Origin: Atrina japonica | Lineage: Eukaryota > Mollusca > Bivalvia > Pterioida > Pinnidae | Direction of reading: 5' to 3' | Length of the DNA: 64,000 nt | NCBI GenBank assembly: GCA_030159075.1 | Contig: BROG01000482.1 | Span: 77,001-141,000, forward strand | Shown: piece by piece, positions 30,879 to 43,600 of the stretch | Layout: the number at the start of each line of letters is the position of its first letter | Position numbering within the stretch: the stretch's first letter is position 1 | Position numbers and translations under genes: made by a program | The notes under the pieces: generated by a model | The model's database searches: none | What the model was told of the DNA's origin: nothing | Seen by the model: only the letters and a program-made list of their open reading frames with translations

Positions 30879-31602
30879 CAACACTTCAAAACATTTATAC
30901 TTAATAATATGTACACCAATTTATTTCTTTAATAAAAATAGGTTTTGTTTAATAGAAGTTAAGAGTGTAAGATGTGTTAATTTACAAATAAATGTCATGG
31001 TGAGTTGATGCTATTTTCAAATATATGTTTATTACATTATAAGAATAATAAATTTCCTGTGTCAGGAGAAAAAAAAATATTACAACTGCTTAAACTTTAA
31101 TCCATCAGTTAAATTTAGACAAATAAAAAGAATTTTATATCAAGAAAGAGTAATGTCTTATTATTAAATCTGGAAATTTTTATAATTTCGATCATGATGC
31201 TGCTACATGTATTTCTTCCAACCAATTAGCACAACATATTTTGATAAACAAGACGACAGAATTCTAAGGGAGATAACTCTAAAATAATTCAGTTGAACTA
31301 AAGCTTTACAAGTACTCAAACAATCAAAGTGATGTTAAATCTCTCATAATCCAGGAAGACAACAGCTCTCCTGGTGACTGAAGTTAATTTTAATGTTTAG
31401 TTAACTGAGTTAATTAATTACAATGCATCCAAAGGGGAGCTAACTCTAGAAACCCAACAGGGGAGTGGTTGACACATTGTCAAAATTCAAATCATTGTAA
31501 TATTTCAGTCTGGTCACATTCACCATACAGCCTGAAGGGATATACCAATCTTCTGGATTTCAATTATTATTTTGGAATTAGTCAAGTACATGATCAACAC
31601 AA
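29551..31602. other. Intergenic, CCDC51-NSMCE3 interval
   Basis: Contains GTCGCCCAG-rich repeat debris near 29570-29650 and related GGGCTACCAG words near 30760, an (AT)n tract, and AT-rich sequence. Near 31030 a minus-strand AATAAA (TTTATT on +) is the nearest NSMCE3 polyadenylation signal I noticed, about 570 bp past the stop. Confidence 0.35.
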
Positions 31603-31692
31603 TCAAGTTGTTTGAGCTTCCTCCATTCCTTCCACTCCATCATGGACCTTCTGCCATTGTGATGTCCACTGCTGGGGTTTCAACTCGTACAG
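31603..31692 (-). CDS. NSMCE3: NSMCE3 exon 7 (residues 233-261, stop)
   Basis: Minus-strand acceptor TTCATTTGTAG, then CTG TAC GAG: LYELKPQQWTSQWQKVHD and on to EEAQTT and TGA (31605-31603). LKPQ.W..QW is a known C-terminal feature of MAGE/NSE3 proteins. The plus-strand open frame 31572-31913 is its shadow. Confidence 0.9.
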   Translation of the reverse strand: MYELKPQQWTSQWQKVHDGVEGMEEAQTT

Positions 31693-34600
31693 CTACAAAT
31701 GAAATACAAGAACCATTTTTACAATTGTATATAAACACAAAATGGCCAAATAGCATTTATTCCCAAAATTCTGCTCTAGATAAAGTACAATATGGTAAGA
31801 TAAATGCTACAAATATTTCACTTCAGCAAGTCAAGCGTGAGTATATATATATATATATATATTGGTTGAATACATACACATATTATTTACCAACCTTGAC
31901 TAGGCGAATGTGAATAAGGTTGATGATTTTCTATAGTGAACATCAATGTAAATTGCCTTGGGTTGATGATTCTCTATAGCCAACATCAATGTACATTGCC
32001 TCCGGTTGATGATTCTCTATAGCCAACATCAACGTACACTGCCTCGGCTTGATGATTCTCTATAGCGAACATCAATGTACATTGCCTCGGCTTGATGATT
32101 TTTCCTGCTTCATAAATTTCTCTTTATAACATCAAATTCATTATCGCCATCTACCTCTCTATTTATGGAACAAACATCTATGTCAGAGTATCGGTTATCT
32201 CCATATACTGCCATATTTGATTGTTGTCAATGAAGCAATATAAAAATCTCAAGATAAAATTGCACAAACACTTAACTCTGGAAATCAAAAGGTGGGATCA
32301 GGTGCCATTGATGAGTAACTAATTGGTTGATAGAGATCACTGATGTAAAGCCAGGCATCAGTAGTATGAACAGGTTACTTGAAGAATTAAATAAATAAGA
32401 TAATTACTTAATGTTAACTTCAGTCCCATTTACTGTTCATTAAAAATATATCTACGGTACCAAGGAATGGTAACTTTATTTTTCCCAAGATGACTGACTT
32501 CAATTAATTGCCAAACTCCATATACCGCCATAATGTCTAAGTAACAAAAGGTGGCGCTTTATCAAGAACTGACTTTAGTGTCAAGGGTAAATTTTGACAG
32601 ACTGATAGTCAATCAATAAACAAAACTTCGTCTTGAAAGTCTGGACTCGTGCTGCCATTTGTCAAATAAGCCGATAACTAATTTTTTTTCATTTTTTAAA
32701 AAAATATTGTAATTGTCCGATTTCCTGGCTAATAGTTTGGTATATACATTGTGTGTATTTCATTCACAAGAGAAAGATGGAGCCGAGTTTGACAATACAC
32801 AAAGCATGAGTAAGGTCATGCTTGAATGCCATGATTAGTAACAGCAGAATTGTCCCCCAAATAAGTTAATCTCCAGACCTGCATATAGTGTTCCACTAGA
32901 ATGGCACATATATACAGGTGACTCTCGATACCTTGAAATGCACGGAACCACTGAGAAACTTTGAGGTTTCAAGAGATTTCGAGGGTTCCGGAAATCGACA
33001 TTCTAAATCTAACCGATGCAAGCTTTTAATATCTTTACAAAACACGGGAGTTTGTTTTCATAATTTGCATGAATTTTGTAATAAACAATCGTACCTAGGT
33101 TTCAAACATAAACAATGTGTAAATATGTTATCTTTATTATGTATCTGATTTGGATATAAACGGTCGTTGATATATAAGTTATATAATGTTGCAGTAGCCT
33201 ACAGTACTGCCTGATCTGAAAGTTAACATACCACTTGTTGTGACACTTACTGTATTGTACTCAAAATCATAGTCTATGACACATCTTTATACAATCTTTA
33301 TGTTTTCAATAATATTTATTAACTAACAATCCTGTCAATCGCTACTCAATTAGGTGAGGACTACTTGTCACCCAGTTATCACAACCTTTTGTTTCATCTT
33401 CCAGGTAAGGATACCGGTGTCATTCTGACTTACAGCATGGACTTTTATGAATTCAATGATAATTACTAGAACTTCGAGGTTTCAAGAGTCAAATATAAAG
33501 GAAGATACGAATCGGGACTTCGAAGTATCAAGAATTTCGAGGTTTCGACATTCGAGAGATTGAGAGTTAATTTACTTACCGTATTTTATGGCCTATAAGT
33601 CGATATGGGGGATAGGTCGAATGGCCGATTTTTGGCAAAAATCCAGGATTAAGTATTAGATAGGTCGAAACAGAGGATAGGTCGATGTCGGCAAAGATGG
33701 GAAACATGAATGGGAGAACACAGAAATTGCATCGTTTATGTTTAAAACTGGTGCTAACACGATGGTAGTCTATTGAAATAATCAGAGTGATCGGCCTATT
33801 TTACGGCACAGTATTAAATAGGAGTGATTAAAAAGCATATAAGTTGCATCATATATATATTTAACATCACTTATATTACTCGTGTGTACTGATTATGTAT
33901 ACAAGCATCGCCATTATGTTACCTGTCAAATCATCATTAAATTCTTTATGCTGTTTACACAAGCAACCTCAATCCTTGTCTTATCCTTACATTGACCTAA
34001 ATTATTATGCTACAGCAATTGTCAAACAATTAAATACTCAAGGTTTAGTGTCAATTAATTTATGTAACACCTTTTCCAAAACTTTCCCAACTTCAAAGAC
34101 TGCCGCGCGCGATCCTTATCAGTTGAAGGTCACGTTCCAGTGAACACAGCTTGTAGTGTCCTGAATGAAGACTTCAACTTCACAGTGGGGTGCCGAGATA
34201 AGGGAATCATTCAAAAGTATATGGTATAAAATATAATGTAAACGATGTATTTTTATCACGCAGTTTCTGACACAGTCTTGAATCCCAATGATATTGTAAC
34301 TTGAAAGATCATTATTTTGTCACTTGATTATGAACACAGTGCATTACGCACACACGAGGTCACATTTAATAGTCCTATTAAGTGTAAATACAAATGGGTG
34401 TTTGGAGTAGGCCCCTAGATTATCCCATGGAAAATTTTGAATTACGATGTTAAAATTAGGAATTGCAGATACAAGTTAAATATTTCACTATTTTTTTTAA
34501 AGATAAGTCGATGCGGCGAATAGGTCGAGGTCACAACTTTGGAGAAAAAAAATATCGACCTATAGGCCGTAAAATACGGTAATTTATAAAGGAAAAAAAA

Positions 34601-37600
34601 TTAGGACCTGTGCGAAACTTTCAGAACTTTGAGGTTTTGACATTCGCATTAATAGTCCCCACATGTGGCATATGTGGATGTATAAATTGACAAAAACCAT
34701 TTACCTAAGAAGTATGTTTGAAGCATATATCGGTATGGTAAGCCTAGGTGAAGAAATAACTTGGATATGACACAACAAATGAAACCAACAAAGGGTAATA
34801 ACTCTTAAAATTAGGGTGGTAGGCGTGCAATATTTTAATGTTACACTTCATCTTCTTCAATAGTATACTAGCACCAAATATTGGAAGCCTAGGTGAAAAA
34901 TATCTTGGTTATGGCCCACACAAATAACATCAACAAAGGGGAGTAACTCTAAAAATAAGGGTGGTACAAGTGTACGCAACACTCTGTCCTCTTTAAATGC
35001 ATGTAATGTACTAAATATGAGAAGCCAAGGTGAATAAATAACTTGGATATGGCCTCAACAAATAAAACCAATAAAGGGGAGTAACTCTATAAATAAGGGT
35101 GGTAATAGCAAAATTACTGTGTGCAACACATCCATCTTCTTAAGATATATATTTGCCCCAAATATGAGAAGCCTAGTTAAAGACATGAGGAAATATGACC
35201 TGGACAAATCAAAAGGACAGATGGATGAACACAATACAAAACTATATAAAACCAATAAAGGGGAGTAACTCTAAAAATAAGGGTGGTAATAGCAAAATTA
35301 CTGTGTGCAACACATCCATCTTCTTAAGATATATATTTGCCCCAAATATGAGAAGCCTAGTTAAAGACATGAGGAAATATGACCTGGACAAAGCAAAAGG
35401 ACAGATGGATGAACACAATACAAAACTATAGTCTCCCCCCCCCCCCCCCCCACACCACCACGGGAAGCAGTGGGGGACTAATTATCAGCTAATAAAAATT
35501 TAATTTGCTAAATAAAATCTTGATTGTCTAATTGTTTAGATCACAATTTTCTGAGTCCAAGGTAAGCCCTGAAAGTACATAATATATTAACATGTAGAAA
35601 ATACTTGATAGTCCAAATTACCTGCGAGACAAAGTCCAGACAGTTTTTTTGAGAAATTTCATTCTTGGCCCGGAATCCCCATCGAAAATCGTAAACTGGT
35701 GGATCAGAATTTGGCTGTCTTGTATATTCCAGATAACCTTGACGAACAAATTCCTGAGTAATCAATTTCTTTACATCTCCAAACTTATCATGAAAACAGC
35801 TGGAAATATAGAATATTAAGGTGCTGACGTATCAAGCATACTCCATAGTTATTACTCAAGGACCACCTTACTAATATTCGTTAGTTTTGTTACTGACGTA
35901 CTTCGTACCCATGTTATGTTTGTAAAATTTGTGTGTGCGTGTGTGTGTGTGTGTGTGGGGGGGGGGTTGTGAGGCTGCAGGCTGAACCCCTATGAATTTT
36001 ACAAACCTACTATGGGTCCAAATTACGTCAGTAACAAACCTTATAATGAATTTATCACACTGAGAACCTATCTTTAGTCGAAAATATAAATTGGACGCAA
36101 ATATTTATAAATCAGATACAAATATTTTAAAACGACTCCAGTAACCAATTCAGGACGTTGCATCATCCTGAAGTGATCGCTGTGTGAAATAGACGAAGTA
36201 CTTTAGCCGCATCCACCTGTGTTTTTCTGTTCAAATGAAAATAATCTTAAAATACCATGCTCTTACTTTTTGAAAATTTCTCTGTTCATACAATATTTGA
36301 ATGCAATGATCAGGAAAGTAACATTCAAAGAACTCAAGCATATGCTTGTTAACACAAGGGATCTTTCAAAACATAAGTATTTCTTCAATGACCAAGAACA
36401 CGATTAATTAATGTGCATATTCTTTAAACTATTGGATACTCCGAGTTGCTTCAAGAGTGTGTTTAAGTTCTTTAAACAAAGGTTTTGTGTGTTATTTATT
36501 ACGTCTATTTCAATACATATTATTTTAGTTAACATACTTCCGACTCATAATAGGTCACCATGTGACAGGAATAGTGCAACGCAATTGGCTGAATCTAGTT
36601 CGAGGTCTGATAAAACATGGTTTTGGCACCTGACAACTATATTGTGTGCCTGCAAATTCTCGTTCCCGTTTAATTTTTGTCCTTTGATGAATGAGCGAAT
36701 TTAAAATGAAGGCGAATTTTCAAACTAAATAACTGAAGCACGGATAAACAGGACATCCTTGAGACCATAATGATTTGGGGCGAATATAAGACGGGGTGTA
36801 TATATTTTCTGTCGTAAAAAGAAGAAAATAACCAGGAGCAAAAATTACCAGGTATACAGTATCATTAAAATTCAATCCTTTACACTTGACTATTACATGT
36901 CCTTTACACTTGACTATTACATGTCCTTTACACTTGACTACTACATGTCCTTGACACTTGACTACTAAACTGTTAACTGTTGACTAATACATGTACATGT
37001 TTTAACAATGCCCTTGACACTTGACTAATACATGTACATGTATTAACAATGTCCTTGACACTTGACTACATGTCCTTGACACTTGACTACTAAACTGTTA
37101 ACTGTTGACTACTACATGTACATGTTTTAACAATGTCCTTGACAGTTGACTACTACATGTCCTTGACACTTGACTACTAAACTGTTAACTGTTGACTACT
37201 ACATGTACATGTTTTAACAATGTCCTTGACAGTTGACTACTACATGTCCTTGACACTTGACTACTAAACTATTAACTGTTGACTACTACATGTACATATT
37301 TTAACAATGTCCTTGACATTTGATAACTACATGTACATGTTTTAACTATGTCCTTGACACTTGACTACTACATGTACATGTTTTAACAATGCCCTTGACA
37401 CTTGACTAATACATGTACATGTATTAACAATGTCCTTGACACTTGACTACATGTCCTTGACACTTGACTACTAAACTGTTAACTGTTGACTACTACATGT
37501 ACATGTTTTAACAATGTCCTTGACAGTTGACTACTACATGTCCTTGACACTTGACTACTAAACTATTAACTACTACTACATGTACTATTTTTAACAATGT

Positions 37601-40600
37601 CCTTGACATTTGATAACTACATGTACATGTTTTAACTATGTCCTTGACACTTGACTACTACATGTACATGTTTTAACAATGCCCTTGACACTTGACTAAT
37701 ACATGTACATGTATTAACAATGTCCTTGACACTTGACTACATGTCCTTGACACTTGACTACTAAACTGTTAACTGTTGACTACTACATGTACATGTTTTA
37801 ACAATGTCCTTGACAGTTGACTACTACATGTCCTTGACACTTGACTACTAAACTATTAACTACTACATGTACATGTTTTAACAATGTCCTTGACACTTGA
37901 CTAATACATGTACATGTATTAACAATGTCCTTGACACTTGACTACATGTCCTTGACACTTGACTACTAAACTGTTTACTGTTGACTACTACATGTACAAA
38001 CTATGTCCTTGACACTTGACTACTACATGTCCTTGACACTTGACTACATGTCCTTGACACTTGACTACTAAACTGTTAACTGTTGACTACTACATGTACA
38101 TGTTTTAACAATGTCCTTGACAGTTGACTACTACATGTCCTTGACACTTGACTACTAAACTGTTAACTGTTGACTACTACATGTACATGTTTTAACAATG
38201 TCCTTGACAGTTGACTACTACATGGTCCTTGACACTTGACTACTAAACTATTAACATTGACTACTACATGTACATATTTTAACAATGTCCTTGACATTTG
38301 ATAACTACATTAATGTTTTAACTATGTCCTGGATAACTTGACTACTACATGTACATGTTTTAACAATGCCCTTGACAACTAATACATGTACATGTATTAA
38401 CAATGTCCTTGACACTTGACTACATGTCCTTGACACTTGACTACTAAACTGTTAACTGTTGACTACTACATGTACATGTTTTAACAATGTCCTTGACAGT
38501 TGACTACTACATGTCCTTGACACTTGACTACTAAACTATTAACTGTTGACTACTACATGTACATGTTTTAACAATGTCCTTGACACTTGACTAATACATG
38601 TACATGTATTAACAATGTCCTTGACACTTGACTACATGTCCTTGACACTTGACTACTAAACTGTTAACTGTTGACTACTACATGTACATGAACAATGTCC
38701 TTGACACACTACTACATGTCCTTGACACTTGACTACTAAACTATTAACTGTTGACTACTACATGTACATATTTTAACAATGTCCTTGACATTTGATAACT
38801 ACACGTACATGTTTTAACAATGTCCTTGACACTTGACTACAAAACGTACATTTATTAACAATGTCATTGATACTTGACTACTACATGTACATGTATTAAC
38901 AATGTTCTCGATACTTGATTTCTACACTATTAACATTCAACTCTTGTTACTTGACTACTAAACTATTAACATTCAGTCCTTGATACTTCACTACTGAACT
39001 ATTAACATTCAGTCCTTGATAATTCACTACTAAACTATTAACATTCAGTCCTGGATAATTCACTACTAAACTATTAACATTCAGTCCTGGCTAATTCACT
39101 ACTAAACTATAAATTCATTCCTGGATAATTCACTACTGGATTAACATTCAGTCCTGGATAATTCACTACTAAACTATTAACATTCAGTCCTGGATAATTC
39201 ACTACTAAACTATTAACATTCAGTCCTGGATAATTCACTACTAAACTATTAACATTCAGTCCTTGATACTTCACTACTGAACTATTAACATTCAGTCCTT
39301 GATACTTCACTACTGAACTATTAACATTCAGTCCTGGATAATTCACTACTGAACTATTAACATTCAGTCCTGGATACTTCACTACTAAACTATTAACATT
39401 CAGTCCTTGATACTTCACTACTGAACTATTAACATTCAGTCCTGGCTAATTCACTACTAAACTATTAACATTCAGTCCTGGATAATTCACTACTAAACTA
39501 TTAACATTCAGTCCTGGATAATTCACTACTAAACTATTAACATTCAGTCCTGGCTAATTCACTACTGAACTATTAACATTCAGTCCTTGATACTTCACTA
39601 CTGAACTATTAACATTCAGTCCTGGATAATTCACTACTAAACTATTAACATTCAGTCCTGGATAATTCACTACTAAACTATTAACATTCAGTCCTGGATA
39701 ATTCACTACTAAACTATTAACATTCAGTCCTGGCTAATTCACTACTAAACTATTAACATTCAGTCCTTGATACTTCACTACTAAACTATTAACATTCAGT
39801 CCTGGATAATTCACTACTGAACTATTAACATTCAGTCCTTGATACTTCACTACTAAACTATTAACATTCAGTCCTTGATACTTCACTACTAAACTATTAA
39901 CATTCAGTCCTGGACCAAATCATTCTGTTCTAAACATATTCAATTCTTGGCAGTCGACTACTGGTACTATACTTTTAACTGATATTATTATACCCTTATT
40001 AAATATTTCCTATACAAATATATAGAGTAAATTGCCTATAGTTTAACTATTTTGGCTGCCGGTCCAAACAAAATGTTAAAATCAACTGTTAAAATTGTCT
40101 GTTGACTGCTTTCCGGAAACAGTCGAATGCATCCGAATGATTACAGCATATTACAATAAACAACTACTGAATTTGCTGAAATGCTAAGAGACTAGTATCA
40201 ATATTTTCAACTTTCTTGATCGCTAATGTTATTCAGTTCAATAAACTGTTATGAACTTTTATATTGTACTTTTCAGTGAAGTTACTTAAGTATGAGAAGG
40301 ATATAACAAAACAATTAACTAAACTATTAACATTCAGTTCTAAACACATTCAATTCTTGGCACTTGACTACTGGTACTCTACTATTATCTGATACTGTTT
40401 TATGCATGTTTTTGATTCAAAACAAAGTTGTGCTTGCTTAGCAGCTACTCACTCTTGATCTACTCCAAGTTTCTTCAACATGTGCCACATTTGTGCTGTA
40501 ATTAAACAGGAAATTCATTATGTATTATTAACTGAACACAATAATTTAGTAATTATCTCCCCTTATCAATAAAGTCTAAAAAATTGGTAACTCTTTACAT

Positions 40601-43600
40601 GGTAATTAGCAGTAACAATATCTGTTATACACAAGTATACTATTTGACATAGGCATGTAGTATTAACAATATCTGTTATACACCAGTATACTATTTGACC
40701 TAGGCATGTTGTATTAACAATATCTGTTATACACCAGTATACTATTTGACACAGGCATGTTGTATTAACAATATCTGTTATACACCAGTATACTATTTGA
40801 CACAGGCATGTTGTATTAACAATATCTGTTATACACCAGTATACTATTTGACACAGGCATATTGTATTAACAATATCTGTTATACACCAGTATACTATTT
40901 GACATAGGCATGTTGTATTAACAATATCTGTTATAGGCAAGTATACTATTTGACATAGGCATGTAGTATTAACAATATCTGTTATACGCGAGTATACTAT
41001 TTGACATAGGCATGTAGTATTAACAATATCTGTTATACGCGAGTATACTATTTGACATAGGCATGTAGTATTAACAATATCTGTTATACGCGAGTATAGT
41101 ATTTGACCTAGGCATGTAGTATAACAATATCTGTTATACGCGAGTATACTATTTGACCTAGGCATGTAGTATAACAATATCTGTTATACGCGAGTATACG
41201 ATCTGACATAGGCATGTAGTATTAACAATATCTGTTATACGCGAGTATACGATCTGACATAGGCATGTAGTATTAACAATATCTGTTATACGCGAGTATA
41301 CGATCTGACATAGGCATGTAGTATTAACAATATCTGTTATACGTGAGTATACTATATGACATAGGCATGTAGTGTTAACAATATCTGTTATACGTGAGTA
41401 TACTATATGACATAGGCATGTAGTATTAACAATATCTGTAATACGCGAGTATACTATTTGACACAGGCATGTAGTATTAACAATATCTGTTATACGCGAG
41501 TATACTATTTGACACAGGCATGTAGTATTAACAATATCTGTTATACGCGAGTATACTATTTGACACAGGCATGTAGTATTAACAATATCTGTTATACACA
41601 AGTATACTATTTGACATAGGCATGTAGTATTAACAATATCTGTTATACACGAGTATACTATTTGACAAAGGCATGTAGTATTAACAATATCTGTTATACG
41701 CGAGTATACTATTTGACATAGGCATGTAGTATTAACAATATCTGTTATACGCGAGTATACTATTTGACATAGGCATGTTGTATTAACAATATCTGGTATA
41801 CTATTTGACCTAGGCATGTTGTATTAACAATATCTGTTATACGCCAGTATACTATTTGACCTAGGCATGTTGTATTAACAATATCTGTTATACGCCAGTA
41901 TACTATTTGACATAGGCATGTAGTATTAACAATATCTGTTATACGCGAGTATAGTATTTGACCTAGGCATGTAGTATTAACAATATCTGTTATACGCGAG
42001 TATACTATTTGACCTAGGCATGTAGTATAACAATATCTGTTATACGCGAGTATACGATCTGACATAGGCATGTAGTATTAACAATATCTGTTATACGCGA
42101 GTATACGATCTGACATAGGCATGTAGTATTAACAATATCTGTTATACGCGAGTATACGATCTGACATAGGCATGTAGTATTAACAATATCTGTTATACGT
42201 GAGTATACTATATGACATAGGCATGTAGTGTGTTAACAATATCTGTTATACGTGTGAGATAACTATATGACATAGGCATGTAGTATTAACAATATCTGTA
42301 ATACGCGAGTATACTATTTGACACAGGCATGTAGTATTAACAATATCTGTTATACGCGAGTATACTATTTGACACAGGCATGTAGTATTAACAATATCTG
42401 TTATACGCGAGTATACTATTTGACATAGGCATGTAGTATTAACAATATCTGTTATACACAAGTATACTATTTGACATAGGCATGTAGTATTAACAATATC
42501 TGTTATACACGAGTATACTATTTGACATAGGCATGTAGTATTAACAATATCTGTTATACGCGAGTATACTATTTGACATAGGCATGTAGTATTAACAATA
42601 TCTGTTATACGCGAGTATACTATTTGACATAGGCATGTTGTATTAACAATATCTGGTATACTATTTGACCTAGGCATGTTGTATTAACAATATCTGTTAT
42701 ACGCCAGTATACTATTTGACCTAGGCATGTTGTATTAACAATATCTGTTATACGCCAGTATACTATTTGACATAGGCATGTAGTATTAACAATATCTGTT
42801 ATAGGCGAGTATACTATTTGACATAGGCATGTAGTATTAACAATATCTGTTATACGCCAGTATACTATTTGACCTAGGGATGTAGTATTAACAATATCTG
42901 TTATACAGGAGTATACTATTTGACCTAGGCATGTTGTATTAACAATATCTGTTATACGCCAGTATACACATAGGCATGTAGTATTAACAATATCTGTTAT
43001 ACGCGAGTATACTATTTGACATAGGCATGTAGTATTAACAATATCTGTTATACGCGAGTATACTATTTGACATAGGCATGTTGTATTAACAATATCTGTT
43101 ATAGGCGAGTATACTATTTGACATAGGCATGTTGTATTAACAATATCTGTTATAGGCGAGTATACTATTTGACATAGGCATGTTGTATTAACAATATCTG
43201 TTATAGTTAAGTATACTATTTGACATAGGCATGTTGTATTAACAATATCTGTTATAGGCAAGTATACTATTTGACATAGGCATGTTGTATTAACAATATC
43301 TGTTATAGGCAAGTATACTATTTGACCTAGGCATGTTGTATTAACAATATCTGTTATACACCAGTATACTATTTGACCTAGGCATGTTGTATTAACAATA
43401 TCTGTTATACGCCAGTATACTATTTGACCTAGGCATGTTGTATTAACAATATCTGTTATACGCCAGTATACTATTTGACCTAGGCATGTAGTATTAACAA
43501 TATCTGTTATACGCCAGTATACTATTTGACATAGGCATGTAGTATTAACAATATCTGTTATACGCCAGTATACTATTTGACATAGGCATGTAGTATTAAC

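Noticed and set aside
31572..31913. 113-codon plus-strand frame
   Set aside because: Antisense of NSMCE3 exon 7 plus an (AT)n tract.
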